Positions 20,666 through 30,962 of a stretch of DNA of 64,000 nt are shown here, in pieces (within the stretch, counting starts at the first letter, position 1; the number at the start of each line of letters is the position of its first letter). Location of the stretch: the NCBI GenBank assembly GCA_018713515.1, contig DVOO01000029.1, forward strand, positions 57,154 to 121,153, in the 5' to 3' direction. The notes beneath the pieces were generated by a model. The model was not told where the DNA came from, did not search any database, and worked only from the letters and a program-made list of their open reading frames with translations. Origin of the DNA: Candidatus Scatomonas pullistercoris. Lineage in GTDB: Bacteria; Bacillota; Clostridia; Lachnospirales; Lachnospiraceae. Made by a program: the position numbers and the translations under genes.

Positions 20666-21654
20666 CCTTCTTTCATCAGCTCCTCTGCCTCTTCCGGGGT
20701 AATCACGTAGATATCCACTGCCATATAACCATTGGTATATCCGGTCTCCACATATTCATCCAGTGCATCCACGCACAGCTCGCCCAGCTGCGCGCTGTCC
20801 AGGCCCACTGTGGCCTGCACAATATTTTTAGACACAGCATCCAGGGTTGCATCTGAATTATAGTAGCCCAGGATCTGCACATTGCCCACCTGGTTATAGT
20901 CCACCGCGGCCGTATAGGCGCATCTGGTGTATACCGCGTTTACACACACCAGCACATCCGGCAGATCGTCCCCCAGAAAAATATCACGAATGGATTCTTC
21001 CGCGCTGAAGCTTCTGCTTCCATCTATGGATCTTGTTTCCACAGACACCGCGTTGTCATCGCCCAAGGTTTCCGCCAGCGTCTCACGGATCGCCAGCAGG
21101 ATCAGATTCTGACTGCTGTCTGTCCGGCTTTCATCCGTCAGAACCATCACCGTCCCCTCTCCCTCCGGAAGCATCTGGAGGATCTGCCTTCCATATTCCT
21201 GTCCGATATTGTAGCTGTTGCTTCCGACAAAGCACTGTCTGCGGCTCTCAATGCAGTCATTGAGCACCGTCACCACAGGGATTCCCTGCTCCACGGCGCT
21301 GTCAATGAGAGAGACCGTTTCTTCCTCATCGTCTCCCTCAACGATGATTCCATCCACAGAAGCCCGGATCGCCATATCCAGAAGATCGTTCCTGTCATAG
21401 TCAACAGCCAGATTTTTCCCAAAGCGCTCCACGTATACGCCCCTCTCTTTTCCCTTTTCCAGAGCGCTCTCATAGACGTCATTCCAGAAATCCTCATCTC
21501 CCTCGTCCGTAATCAGGGCATAGTGACGGCTGTACGTTGCATATTCTCCGGTCTCTCCTCCGCGTCTGCGGCTCCCGCTCCTGTAAAATATGAGAAGGAC
21601 CGCCATGGCGATCAGAGGCAGCGAGATCAGGATCCAGGTCTTTTTGCTTTTCAT
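20662..21654 (-). CDS. Membrane-anchored periplasmic-binding-type protein coupled to the kinase
   Basis: N-terminal TM and sugar-binding fold (YALITDEGDEDFWNDVYESALEKGKERGV...); stop overlaps the kinase start. Confidence 0.88.
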   Translation of the reverse strand: MKSKKTWILISLPLIAMAVLLIFYRSGSRRRGGETGEYATYSRHYALITDEGDEDFWNDVYESALEKGKERGVYVERFGKNLAVDYDRNDLLDMAIRASVDGIIVEGDDEEETVSLIDSAVEQGIPVVTVLNDCIESRRQCFVGSNSYNIGQEYGRQILQMLPEGEGTVMVLTDESRTDSSQNLILLAIRETLAETLGDDNAVSVETRSIDGSRSFSAEESIRDIFLGDDLPDVLVCVNAVYTRCAYTAAVDYNQVGNVQILGYYNSDATLDAVSKNIVQATVGLDSAQLGELCVDALDEYVETGYTNGYMAVDIYVITPEEAEELMKEG

Positions 21655-21790
21655 ACTTTTCTCCTTCAGCGGGGCACCGGCGGCTGTCCGGATCCGGACG
21701 GCGCAAGGTATACCGCAATATATAATAAATTTTAGCGCACATCCCGGATATTGACAAGTTTTAAATATCCATCCCTCCCCAAAACGCAGA

Positions 21791-21836
21791 AAAACTCCCG
21801 GCGCAGCAGGAAATTCCGCTGTCTGCCGGGAGTTTT
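21791..21836 (-). terminator. Terminator of the butyrate-synthesis operon
   Basis: AAAACTCCCGGC...GCCGGGAGTTTT, A/T-run on both sides. Confidence 0.85.
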
Positions 21837-21866
21837 CTTTAATAAAGGGCGGCCCCTGTTATCTGG

Positions 21867-22910
21867 TTATTCCGCAGCCTTTGCTTCTTTGATCATAGCG
21901 GTCAGCTTCGGAACAATCTTGTTCAGATCGCCGACCACGCCGTAGTCAGCCACCTCAAAGATGGGTGCAGACTCATCCTTGTTGATGGCGATAATGATAT
22001 CTGACTCTTCCATTCCGGCCACATGCTGAATGGCTCCGGAAATACCGATGGCGAAGTATACCTGGGGACGTACAGTCTTTCCGGTCTGTCCTACCTGCAT
22101 ATCCTTCGGCATCCATCCTGCATCCACCACCGCACGGGAGCAGCTTACCTCGCCGCCCAGAGCATCTGCCAGATCACGCAGCATCTGGAAGTTCTCGGGG
22201 CTGCCCACTCCACGTCCGCCGGATACCAGAATCTTGGCATCCATAATATCCACGGTCTCGGATACGGATTTTACGATATCCAGGATCTCCACGTACTTGT
22301 CATTGGGAGTAAATCCGGGATTATATTCTACCACATTTGCCTTGGCTCCCTGGATGGGCTCAATTTTCTGCATAACGCCGGGGCGAACCGTAGCCATCTG
22401 CGGACGGTTGTCCGGGCATGCGATGGTCGCGATGGTATTTCCTCCGAAGGCCGGACGGGTCATCAGCAACTGATTGTGCTTCTGCTCCTGGCCTTCTCTG
22501 GCCACCAGCGGGAAATCTCCGATATCCAGCTGTGTACAGTCTGCCGTCAGGCCGGTGGCTACTCTTGCGGAAACCCTCGGTCCCAGATCACGGCCGATGG
22601 CAGTTGCTCCCACCAGCATGATCTCCGGCTTAAACTCATTAATTACAGAAGCCAGGGCGTGGGTATAGGGCTCTGTCCGGTAATCCTTCAGTTCCGGATC
22701 ATCCACAACGATTACTTTATCCGCGCCGTAAGCTGCCAGCTCATCTGCCAGTCCCTTTACGTCCGAACCGATCAGAACCGCCGTCACATCGGTGTCCAAA
22801 TCCTTTGCCAGGTCTTTCGCCTTGCCCAGCAGCTCGAAGGCAATGTTATCCAGCTTATTGTCAACCTGCTGCGCGTAGACATATACGCCTTTATATTCTT
22901 CCAAATTCAT
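21867..22910 (-). CDS. etfA: Electron transfer flavoprotein alpha subunit
   Basis: MNLEEYKGVYVYAQQVDNKLDNIAFELLGKAKDLA..., VSGGRGVGSPENFQMLRDLADALGGEVSCSRAVVDAGW. Confidence 0.96.
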   Translation of the reverse strand: MNLEEYKGVYVYAQQVDNKLDNIAFELLGKAKDLAKDLDTDVTAVLIGSDVKGLADELAAYGADKVIVVDDPELKDYRTEPYTHALASVINEFKPEIMLVGATAIGRDLGPRVSARVATGLTADCTQLDIGDFPLVAREGQEQKHNQLLMTRPAFGGNTIATIACPDNRPQMATVRPGVMQKIEPIQGAKANVVEYNPGFTPNDKYVEILDIVKSVSETVDIMDAKILVSGGRGVGSPENFQMLRDLADALGGEVSCSRAVVDAGWMPKDMQVGQTGKTVRPQVYFAIGISGAIQHVAGMEESDIIIAINKDESAPIFEVADYGVVGDLNKIVPKLTAMIKEAKAAE

Positions 22911-22928
22911 CCTGTTCACCACCTTATA

Positions 22929-23711
22929 TTAAATGATATGTTTTTCTTTCAGTTTTTCAGTAATGTATGCCGCTCCGGCTTCCGGATCCAGAACAAAATG
23001 CTCGCCGGCACCCTTTCTTACCTTATCAGAAGCCTTGGCAATCTTGGTCGGAGAGCCTTTCAGACCCAGATTGGAATCATCCACATCCTTCAGATCAGCT
23101 CTTCCCCAGGTGGTGATCTCCGCATCGCAGGCATCGAAAATTCCGCCCGGTGTCATGTAACGCGGCTCATTCAGTTCGGAAAGCGCGGTAATCAGACAGG
23201 GCATTTTCGCCTTCAGCACATGGTATCTGTCCTCAAACTGACGCTGTACAACCACATAGTCCCCGTCAATCTTAATGTCCTGCGCGTAGGAGATAACCGG
23301 AAGGCCCAGATGCTCGGAGATCTGCGGACCTACCTGCGCGGTATCGCCGTCGATAGCCTGGCGTCCGGTAATGATCAGGTCGTACTCCAGATTTCTCAGC
23401 GCGCCCGCAAGTGTAGTGGAGGTAGCCCAGGTATCGGCGCCTCCCAGTACGCGGTCCGTTACAAGGATTCCCTTATCGGCTCCCATGGCCAGTGCCTCGC
23501 GGAGCACATCGGCAGCCTTGGGCAGACCCATGGTCACAACGGTTACTTCTGCGCCGTACTGATCTTTCAGTCTCAGGGCAGCTTCCAGTCCGGCCTTGTC
23601 ATCCGGATTCATGATTGCCAGCATCGCGGCTCTGTTCAATGTGCCGTCCGGGTTGAACTGTACGCCACCCTTGGTATCCGGCACCTGTTTTACACAAACA
23701 ACTATCTTCAC
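22929..23711 (-). CDS. etfB: Electron transfer flavoprotein beta subunit
   Basis: MKIVVCVKQVPDTKGGVQFNPDGTLNRAAMLAIMNPDDKAGLEAALRLKD, GRQAIDGDTAQVGPQISEHLG. Confidence 0.97.
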   Translation of the reverse strand: MKIVVCVKQVPDTKGGVQFNPDGTLNRAAMLAIMNPDDKAGLEAALRLKDQYGAEVTVVTMGLPKAADVLREALAMGADKGILVTDRVLGGADTWATSTTLAGALRNLEYDLIITGRQAIDGDTAQVGPQISEHLGLPVISYAQDIKIDGDYVVVQRQFEDRYHVLKAKMPCLITALSELNEPRYMTPGGIFDACDAEITTWGRADLKDVDDSNLGLKGSPTKIAKASDKVRKGAGEHFVLDPEAGAAYITEKLKEKHII

Positions 23712-23727
23712 GGTTCGTATCCTCCTG

Positions 23728-24879
23728 TTATTTCAATAAGCTTCCAGAAATTACCATGCGCTGAACTTCAGAAGTTCCCTCATAGATCTCAGTGATCTTT
23801 GCATCACGCATCATGCGCTCCACATCATACTCTCTGATGTAGCCGTATCCGCCGTGAAGCTGAACAGCCTTGGTGGTCACTTCCATAGCTACTTCCGCGG
23901 CGTACAGTTTTGCCTTGGCAGCCTCCACGCTGTACGACTTCTGGGTGGCCTTTGCCATGGCAGCCTTATAAACCAGAAGCTGGGCAGCCTCTACCTTGGT
24001 GGCCATATCCGCCAGCTGGAACTGCGTGTTCTGGAACTGGGAGATAGAACGTCCGAACTGTTTTCTCTCTTTTACGTACTTGATGGTCGTCTCCAGCGCG
24101 CCCTCCGCGGGGCCCAGAGCCTGGGCAGCGATACCGATACGGCCGCCGTCCAGCGTGTGCATGGCGATATTGAAGCCTTTACCCTGCTGGCCCAGCAGAT
24201 TCTCTTTCGGAATACGGCAGTCGGTAAAGATCAGCTCGTAGGTAGAGGAGCCGCGGATACCCATCTTCTTCTCCTTGGTTCCGAAGGTAAATCCAGGTGT
24301 TCCCTTCTCCACGATGAAAGCGGAAATCTCTTTTACTTTTCTTCCACGCTTCTCAATCGTTCCGGTTACAGCAATAATGATGTACACATCTGCTTCCTTG
24401 CCGTTGGTGATAAAGCATTTGGAGCCGTTCAGCACCCACTCATCGCCCTCCAGCACCGCCTTGGTCTGCTGTCCCTGGGCATCGGTGCCGGCACCCGGCT
24501 CGGTCAGTCCGAAAGCGCCCAGCTTCTCGCCCCTGGCCAGAGCCGGAACGTATTTCTGCTTCTGCTCCTCCGTTCCGTAAGTAAGAATCGGATCAATGCA
24601 GAGGGAGGTGTGGGCGGATACGATAACCGCAGTGGTACCGCAGACCTTAGCCAGCTCTTCCACACACATTGCATAGGTCAGGGGATCGCAGCCCTGTCCG
24701 CCGTACTCCTTGGGAACCGGAATTCCCAGGAACCCGTACTTAGCCAATTTCTCTACGGTAGCTCTCGGGAATGTTTCCGTCTCGTCTACCTCCTGTGCCA
24801 GAGGCTTTACTTCTTTCTCGGCGAACTCTCTGAACAGAGTTCTGGCCATTTCATGTTTCTTATCTAATGCGAAATCCAT
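23728..24879 (-). CDS. bcd: Butyryl-CoA / short-chain acyl-CoA dehydrogenase
   Basis: FGLTEPGAGTDAQGQQT, GGYGYIREYDVERMMRDAKITEIYEGTSEVQRMVI. Confidence 0.95.
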   Translation of the reverse strand: MDFALDKKHEMARTLFREFAEKEVKPLAQEVDETETFPRATVEKLAKYGFLGIPVPKEYGGQGCDPLTYAMCVEELAKVCGTTAVIVSAHTSLCIDPILTYGTEEQKQKYVPALARGEKLGAFGLTEPGAGTDAQGQQTKAVLEGDEWVLNGSKCFITNGKEADVYIIIAVTGTIEKRGRKVKEISAFIVEKGTPGFTFGTKEKKMGIRGSSTYELIFTDCRIPKENLLGQQGKGFNIAMHTLDGGRIGIAAQALGPAEGALETTIKYVKERKQFGRSISQFQNTQFQLADMATKVEAAQLLVYKAAMAKATQKSYSVEAAKAKLYAAEVAMEVTTKAVQLHGGYGYIREYDVERMMRDAKITEIYEGTSEVQRMVISGSLLK

Positions 24880-24899
24880 GTCTCTTCCTCCATTATCCC

Positions 24900-25754
24900 T
24901 TACTTGCTGTAATCATAGAAACCGATGCCGGTCTTGCGTCCCAGCTTGCCGCCGCGGACCATCTTTCTCAGAAGCGGATGCGGACGGTACTTGGAATCTC
25001 CGGTCTCATTGTACAGGACTTCCATGATTGCCAGGCAGATGTCCAGGCCGATCAGATCACCCAGCTCCAGCGGGCCCATGGGATGGTTTGCGCCCAGCTT
25101 CATAGCTGCGTCAATACCCTCTACAGAGGCTACACCGTCTGCGTAGATGCCCACCGCCTCATTGATCATGGGAACCAGAATACGGTTTACAACGAAGCCT
25201 GCGGCCTCCTCCACCTGAACCGGAGTCTTGCCGATCTCCGTTGCGATGGCTTTGATCTTGTCAACCATCTCTGCCGGAGTATTCAGACCGGCAATTACCT
25301 CCACCAGCTTCATAACGGGAGCCGGGTTGAAGAAATGCATGCCGATCACCGGACGGTCCAGGCCGGCGCCGATCTCTGTAATGGACAGAGAGGAGGTGTT
25401 GGTGGCAAACATACAGTCAGCCTTGCAGATGGCCTGCAGTTCTTTGAAGGTCTGCTTTTTGATCTCCATGTTCTCCAGGGCAGCTTCCACGACCAGATCG
25501 CAGTCCGTGCAGATGTCCTTAACGCCTGTGGTGATCTTGGCCAGGATGGCGTCCGCAGCAGCCTGCTCCATCTTTCCCTTGGCAATTCTCTTCTCAAAGC
25601 CCTTGGCGATCTTATTCTTGCCATTGGCGGCCAGCTCTTCGTTGATATCACAGAGGCATACCTCGTAGCCTTCTGTCTGAGCAAAAGCCTGAGCAATTCC
25701 GGAACCCATGGTTCCCGCGCCGATAATACCTACTTTCATCTTCTTATCCTCCAT
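24900..25754 (-). CDS. hbd: 3-hydroxybutyryl-CoA dehydrogenase
   Basis: [48 protein letters not shown]. Confidence 0.97.
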   Translation of the reverse strand: MEDKKMKVGIIGAGTMGSGIAQAFAQTEGYEVCLCDINEELAANGKNKIAKGFEKRIAKGKMEQAAADAILAKITTGVKDICTDCDLVVEAALENMEIKKQTFKELQAICKADCMFATNTSSLSITEIGAGLDRPVIGMHFFNPAPVMKLVEVIAGLNTPAEMVDKIKAIATEIGKTPVQVEEAAGFVVNRILVPMINEAVGIYADGVASVEGIDAAMKLGANHPMGPLELGDLIGLDICLAIMEVLYNETGDSKYRPHPLLRKMVRGGKLGRKTGIGFYDYSK

Positions 25755-25799
25755 TGTTTATGTTTTATATGATTTTACTGAAAGATGCCGGTGAAAAAA

Positions 25800-26576
25800 T
25801 CACTTGTTTAAAAAGGCCTCTACCTTTCTCTTCTCCAGAAATGCAGCCATACCCTCCTTCTGGTCATAGGACTCGAAGCAGTCGCCGAACAGCTTTTCCT
25901 CAATGACAATGGCCTGATCCATATCCACCTGCAGGCCCTCGTTGATGGCCTTCTTGCAGTTGCGCACGGCGATGGGGGCGTTCTTGGCGATGCCTGCAGC
26001 CATTTTCTTCGCTGCGGGGATAAGCTCCTCCAGCGGATATACATGATTGACGAGACCGATTCTGTAAGCGTCATCCGCCTTGATATTTCTGGCTCCGTAG
26101 ATCATCTCCTTGGCGCGGCCCACGCCGACAATCCTGGCCAGTCTCTGGGTGCCGCCGAAGCCCGGAGTAATTCCCAGGCCCACCTCCGGCTGTCCAAACA
26201 CCGCGTTCTCAGAGCAAAGACGGATGTCACAGCTCATGGCGATCTCACAGCCGCCGCCCAGGGCAAAGCCGTTAATGGCTGCGATCACAGGAATCGGGAA
26301 GGTCTCGATTTTTCTGAAGATATCATTTCCCTTCTTTCCGAAGGCTTCTCCCTCTGCCTTGGTCAGGCTGCTCATCTCTCCGATGTCCGCGCCGGCCACG
26401 AAAGACTTCTCTCCCGCTCCGGTCAGGATCAGGGCACGGATCTCCCCCAGATCCACAGAGTCAAATGCCTCGTTCAGATCATCCAGAACCTGGCTGTTCA
26501 GCGCGTTCAGCGCCTTGGGGCGGTTGATGGTGATAATGCCCACCGCACCTTCTGTTTCATAGGTTACGAACTCCAT
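25800..26576 (-). CDS. crt: 3-hydroxybutyryl-CoA dehydratase (crotonase)
   Basis: GEKSFVAGADIGEM, NGFALGGGCEIAMSCDIR, PEVGLGITPGFGGTQRLAR. Confidence 0.96.
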   Translation of the reverse strand: MEFVTYETEGAVGIITINRPKALNALNSQVLDDLNEAFDSVDLGEIRALILTGAGEKSFVAGADIGEMSSLTKAEGEAFGKKGNDIFRKIETFPIPVIAAINGFALGGGCEIAMSCDIRLCSENAVFGQPEVGLGITPGFGGTQRLARIVGVGRAKEMIYGARNIKADDAYRIGLVNHVYPLEELIPAAKKMAAGIAKNAPIAVRNCKKAINEGLQVDMDQAIVIEEKLFGDCFESYDQKEGMAAFLEKRKVEAFLNK

Positions 26577-26659
26577 AAGTACTCTCCCTTCTTATCTTTA
26601 TACATACAGACAGCTGCGGATTTCTCCGCAGTCATCTGTCCTTGTCTGTATCTCTTTGA

Positions 26660-27841
26660 TCAGTCTCTCTCCACGATGGTCGCACAGCCCATACCGCCGC
26701 CGATGCACAGGGTAGCCAAGCCCTTTTTGGCATCTCGTTTCTCCATCTCGTGCAGCAGGGTAACCAGGATACGGCAGCCGGAAGCTCCTACCGGATGGCC
26801 CAGAGCGATGGCTCCGCCGTTTACGTTTACCTTGCTCATATCAAATTCCAGGTCGTGGGCTACTGCCAGAGACTGCGCGGCAAATGCCTCATTGGCTTCA
26901 ATCAGATCCATATCGGAAACTTTAAGGCCTGCCTTCTCCATAGCCTTTCTGGTGGCCGGAACCGGTCCAACGCCCATGATTGACGGATCTACGCCGCCGA
27001 GAGCGCCTGCTACCCAGGTGGCCATGGGTTTTACGCCCAGCTCTTTTGCCTTTTCTTCACTCATAACAACCACAGCTGCGGCTCCGTCGTTGATGCCGGA
27101 AGCATTTCCTGCGGTCACGATACCGTCCTTCTTAAATGCCGGACGCAGCTTCGCAATGCTCTCCGCTGTGGTTCCGGGACGGGGACCCTCATCCGTATCA
27201 AATACAACCGTGGTCTTCTTCTGTTTTACTTCCACCGGCACAATTTCATCTTTAAAGCGGCCGCTCTCAATGGCTGCGCATGCCTTCTGCTGGCTGGCCG
27301 CCGCAAACTCATCCAGCTGCTCTCTTGTCAGGCCCCACTTCTCAGCCACATTCTCAGCGGTGATTCCCATATGGTAATCGTTGAATACATCCCACAGAGC
27401 GTCATTCACCATGGTGTCCACCATGGGCGCGTTGCCCATGCGATAGCCGTAACGGGCGTTTTTCAGGGCATAGGGAGCCATGGACATATTCTCCATACCT
27501 CCGGCTACAACGATATCCGCCTCGCCGGCCTGGATCATTGCCGCCGCCATATTCACACAGTTCAGTCCGGAACCGCAGACAATATTAATTGTCATAGCCG
27601 GGGCTTCAACCGGAATTCCGGCCTTGATGGAAGCCTGCCTTGCCACGTTCTGTCCCAGTCCTGCCTGGATTACACATCCCATGTAAACCTGGTCAACCTT
27701 GTCTGCGGGAACCCCTGCCCGGTTCAGCGCTTCCCGGATCACCACCGCGCCCAGATCCGCTGCCGGAGTCGTACTTAAGGTACCTCCCATTTTACCGATT
27801 GCCGTACGGCATGCGCCGGCCAAAACAACTTTTTTTGCCAT
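26660..27841 (-). CDS. thl: Acetyl-CoA C-acetyltransferase (thiolase)
   Basis: [64 protein letters not shown]. Confidence 0.97.
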   Translation of the reverse strand: MAKKVVLAGACRTAIGKMGGTLSTTPAADLGAVVIREALNRAGVPADKVDQVYMGCVIQAGLGQNVARQASIKAGIPVEAPAMTINIVCGSGLNCVNMAAAMIQAGEADIVVAGGMENMSMAPYALKNARYGYRMGNAPMVDTMVNDALWDVFNDYHMGITAENVAEKWGLTREQLDEFAAASQQKACAAIESGRFKDEIVPVEVKQKKTTVVFDTDEGPRPGTTAESIAKLRPAFKKDGIVTAGNASGINDGAAAVVVMSEEKAKELGVKPMATWVAGALGGVDPSIMGVGPVPATRKAMEKAGLKVSDMDLIEANEAFAAQSLAVAHDLEFDMSKVNVNGGAIALGHPVGASGCRILVTLLHEMEKRDAKKGLATLCIGGGMGCATIVERD

Positions 27842-27918
27842 TTTTTACCTCCTTGAACCTTCTAATCCATTATGCACAAGAAAAGCAGAAAAACACAGCC
27901 TTTCTTTTACTGATTTCT

Positions 27919-27947
27919 ACTATACTCCTGATTTTCCTATATGTCAA
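27919..27947 (-). promoter_or_regulatory. Promoter of thl-crt-hbd-bcd-etfBA operon
   Basis: Minus strand TTGACA-N17-TATAGT. Confidence 0.75.
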
Positions 27948-27958
27948 ATATTTATCAA
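27941..27958 (-). promoter_or_regulatory. Candidate Rex (redox-sensing repressor) operator overlapping the thl -35
   Basis: Minus strand TTGATAAATATTTGACAT vs recalled consensus TTGTTAANNNNTTAACAA, 11 of 14 defined positions. Confidence 0.45.
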
Positions 27959-28072
27959 TCATTTTTTGCAATTTTTTCTCCCGAAAAAAATCCGTTAAAT
28001 TCACAATTTTTTGCAGTCCTGAACTTTTTCCTTTTGTACAAATTGTTTTGAAAATTCTCCTGCGATTTTATA

Positions 28073-28101
28073 TTGACCTTGGCTGAAATCAGTGATAGAC
28101 T
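28073..28101 (+). promoter_or_regulatory. Promoter of ptb
   Basis: TTGACC-N17-TAGACT. Confidence 0.65.
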
Positions 28102-28153
28102 AGCCTTGTTAAATAAATAATTATCAATGAAGTAATTTGAGAGGTGCAGACAA

Positions 28154-29065
28154 ATGATTAAGAATTTTGATGACATCATTTCCCGAGCCAGCTCCGGCAA
28201 ACTGAAAACCATTTCTGTGGCAGTCGCTCAGGATGATGCGGTTCTTGAGGCAGTAAAAATTGCCAAGGAGCGCGGAATCGCGGACGCAATCCTGGTGGGC
28301 GATGAGGAACAGATCCGTAAAATCGCGGATTCTCTGCAGATGGATCTCACGGATTTCCGCATCGTCAATGAGCCGGATGTGGCTGCGGCGGCGCTGAAAG
28401 CGGTAGAGCTGGTACATAATAAAGAAGCGGATATTCTTCTGAAGGGCTTCCTGGACACCAAGCTGTTTCTGAAAAGTGTCCTGAATAAAGATGTGGGGCT
28501 TCGGGCAGGCAAGATGATGTCGCATGTCTGCGTATTTGAAGTAGAGGGCTTTGACCGTCTTCTTTATCTGACAGATGTGGCCTTCAATACATATCCAACG
28601 CTGGAGGAGAAGGCTCAGATTATCGAGAATGCCGTGGAGGTGGCTCAGGCCTGCGGCGTGGAGTGCCCGAAGGTGGCTCCCATCTGTGCTGTGGAGGTTG
28701 TGAATCCCAAGATGCAGCCCACGGTGGACGCGGATGAACTGACGAAGATGTGTGAGCGCGGCGAGCTGAAAAACTGCCAGGTATACGGCCCGCTCTCCAT
28801 GGATCTCGCCATCGATGAAGAGGCTGCCAAGCATAAAAAGGTAGATAATCCGGTGGCCGGTCATGCGGATATTCTCCTGTTTCCGAACATTGACGCAGGC
28901 AATATCACCTACAAGATCATGGTCCGCACGGCAAAGGTCAGAAATGGAAATGTGCTGGTCGGAACAAGCGCACCTGTCATCTTAACTTCCCGTTCCGATG
29001 ATTTTGAGACCAAAATCAATTCCATCGCATTTGCAGCTGTCATTTCCAAGGCCTTGACTGAATAA
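28154..29065 (+). CDS. ptb: Phosphate butyryltransferase
   Basis: PTA/PTB family (ADILLKGFLDTKLFLKSVLNK, HVCVFEVEGFDRLLYLTDVAFNTYPTLEEK, GHADILLFPNIDAGNITYKIM); next to buk. Confidence 0.94.
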   Translation: MIKNFDDIISRASSGKLKTISVAVAQDDAVLEAVKIAKERGIADAILVGDEEQIRKIADSLQMDLTDFRIVNEPDVAAAALKAVELVHNKEADILLKGFLDTKLFLKSVLNKDVGLRAGKMMSHVCVFEVEGFDRLLYLTDVAFNTYPTLEEKAQIIENAVEVAQACGVECPKVAPICAVEVVNPKMQPTVDADELTKMCERGELKNCQVYGPLSMDLAIDEEAAKHKKVDNPVAGHADILLFPNIDAGNITYKIMVRTAKVRNGNVLVGTSAPVILTSRSDDFETKINSIAFAAVISKALTE

Positions 29066-29072
29066 AAGAGAT

Positions 29073-29097
29073 GCCGCCCTTGGGCGGCTTTCTTTTT
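29073..29097 (+). terminator. Terminator/attenuator between ptb and buk
   Basis: GCCGCCCTTGGGCGGC followed by TTTCTTTTT. Confidence 0.8.
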
Positions 29098-29138
29098 AAA
29101 ATAAGAAACAACGCAAACAGAAAGGATGGTATATCATT

Positions 29139-30209
29139 ATGGGGTACAAACTTCTGGTCATTAATCCGGGGTCCACGTCAACGAAAATCGGAATTTTTGA
29201 GGATGAGACGCTGCTCTTCGATGAGACCCTGCGTCATCCCACCGAAGAAATTTCAAAATATAATCTGATCGTTGACCAGATGGATTTCCGCAAGCAGCTG
29301 ATTCTTGATTTTCTCAAAGAAAAAAACTTTGATATTCATGAGCTGTCCGCAGTCATCGGCCGCGGCGGCCTCCTGAAGCCCATCCCCGGCGGCACCTACA
29401 AGGTTTCCGAGGCGCTGCTGCAGGATCTGCGCATCGGACGTCAGGGCCAGCACGCTTCCAATCTCGGCGGCCTCCTTGCCAATGAAATCGCCGGCCCCCT
29501 GGGGATCCCCGCCTACATTGTTGACCCGGTGGTGGTGGATGAACTGGCTCCGGTGGCGCGTTATTCCGGCCTCCCCGAGCTGCCGAGGATCAGCATCTTC
29601 CACGCGCTGAATCAGAAGGCCGTGGCAAAACGGTACGCCAGAGAGCAGGGTGTTCCCTACAATTCACTGAATCTGGTAGTGGCACATATGGGCGGCGGCG
29701 TATCGGTGGGCGCACACTCCGGCGGACGTGTGATCGACGTTAACAATACGCTGGACGGTGACGGACCCTTCTCTCCGGAGCGGACCGGCTCACTTCCGGT
29801 GGGCGCGCTTGTAAAGCTCTGCTTCTCCGGAAAATATACCCAGGCGGAAATCGCCAAAATGATCAACGGGAAGGGCGGCCTGAACGCATATCTGGGTACC
29901 AACGACATGCGGACGGTGACAAAAATGGCCTTTGAAGAAGGAAATGAGGAAGCGGAAAACGTCTTCCACGCTTTCACCTACCAGGTCTCCAAGGATATCG
30001 GTGCCATGGCTGCGGTACTCTGCGGCAAGGTGGACCAGATCATCCTGACCGGCGGTATTGCCTACGGCGAACGGGTAATCAGCGAAATCCGCGAACGTGT
30101 AAGCTTTATCAGCGACATCACCGTGTATGCCGGCGAGGATGAGCTCCTGGCCCTGGCCCAGGGCGGTCTCCGGGTGCTGAACGGCGAAGAGCAGGCTCTT
30201 GATTATTAA
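29139..30209 (+). CDS. buk: Butyrate kinase
   Basis: [51 protein letters not shown]. Confidence 0.97.
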   Translation: MGYKLLVINPGSTSTKIGIFEDETLLFDETLRHPTEEISKYNLIVDQMDFRKQLILDFLKEKNFDIHELSAVIGRGGLLKPIPGGTYKVSEALLQDLRIGRQGQHASNLGGLLANEIAGPLGIPAYIVDPVVVDELAPVARYSGLPELPRISIFHALNQKAVAKRYAREQGVPYNSLNLVVAHMGGGVSVGAHSGGRVIDVNNTLDGDGPFSPERTGSLPVGALVKLCFSGKYTQAEIAKMINGKGGLNAYLGTNDMRTVTKMAFEEGNEEAENVFHAFTYQVSKDIGAMAAVLCGKVDQIILTGGIAYGERVISEIRERVSFISDITVYAGEDELLALAQGGLRVLNGEEQALDY

Positions 30210-30225
30210 ATACACAGAAATCGAG

Positions 30226-30266
30226 CAGGAGGGAGATGGTCCGTTATAAGGACCGTCTCCCTCCTG
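30226..30266 (+). terminator. Terminator 3' of buk
   Basis: CAGGAGGGAGATGGTCC-GTTATAA-GGACCGTCTCCCTCCTG. Confidence 0.75.
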
Positions 30267-30297
30267 TTTGCAAAATGCCGGCCCCCGGCACTCTGTC

Positions 30298-30960
30298 TCA
30301 GAGACTCTCCATAAATTCCCGCAGGATTTCTGCGATTTTCGTCTGATGTACAATATAGCTCCCGTGATCTTCACCTTTCAGAATCCGCATCCGGCCATCC
30401 GGCAGGGCGCGGGCAATCTTCTCTGTCTCTCTCCGTCTGATCATATCCCGGCTCCCGGCCGTCACCAGCACAGGAATCCGGATTCCGGACAGTTCCTTCT
30501 CCGTCAAATGCGGCTCCTGCAGCATAAGCTTCAGCTTCGCGTCTTTTGTCTTCCTGTATTCCCCGGCAAAAAGACGTCTCCAGCAGGTCTTGATCCCTCC
30601 CGGTGATGTATTCGCTCCGCTGACCGCCAGCGCGGAAAGAAGCCCCGGACAGCGGATAGCTGTCAGAAGGCCGACGATTCCCCCGTCACTGAACCCGTAC
30701 AGGACAGGTTTCTCCAGCCCCAGAGCCGCAATCAGCCCGCAGATGTCCTCCGCCATATCCGCGTAGTGGTACTCTTCCACAGCGCCGCTCTTTCCATGGC
30801 CCCGGGTATCCGGCAGATATACCGTGCACTGTTCCGCCAGCACTTCCGCCGCCTCCCGGAAAATCCCGTGGTCCTCGCCGTTTCCGTGGAGCAGGATAAG
30901 CGGCCTGCCGCTCCCCGTCTGCTCATAAAAAATCTTCATTCCGTTCACTGTAATTTCCAT
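30298..30960 (-). CDS. Alpha/beta hydrolase
   Basis: MEITVNGMKIFYEQTGSGRPLILLHGNGEDHGIF; nucleophile elbow YGFSDGG; catalytic His in GEDHGSYI. Confidence 0.9.
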   Translation of the reverse strand: MEITVNGMKIFYEQTGSGRPLILLHGNGEDHGIFREAAEVLAEQCTVYLPDTRGHGKSGAVEEYHYADMAEDICGLIAALGLEKPVLYGFSDGGIVGLLTAIRCPGLLSALAVSGANTSPGGIKTCWRRLFAGEYRKTKDAKLKLMLQEPHLTEKELSGIRIPVLVTAGSRDMIRRRETEKIARALPDGRMRILKGEDHGSYIVHQTKIAEILREFMESL

Positions 30961-30962
30961 AC

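Noticed and set aside
22023-23795. 590-aa plus-strand ORF
   Set aside because: Antisense to etfA/etfB; His-rich low-complexity translation typical of shadow ORFs.
28106-28127. TTGTTAA-N8-TTATCAA as a canonical Rex site
   Set aside because: Half-sites resemble Rex but the 8-nt gap does not fit the 4-nt spacing I know; kept only as a note in the divergent-region finding.
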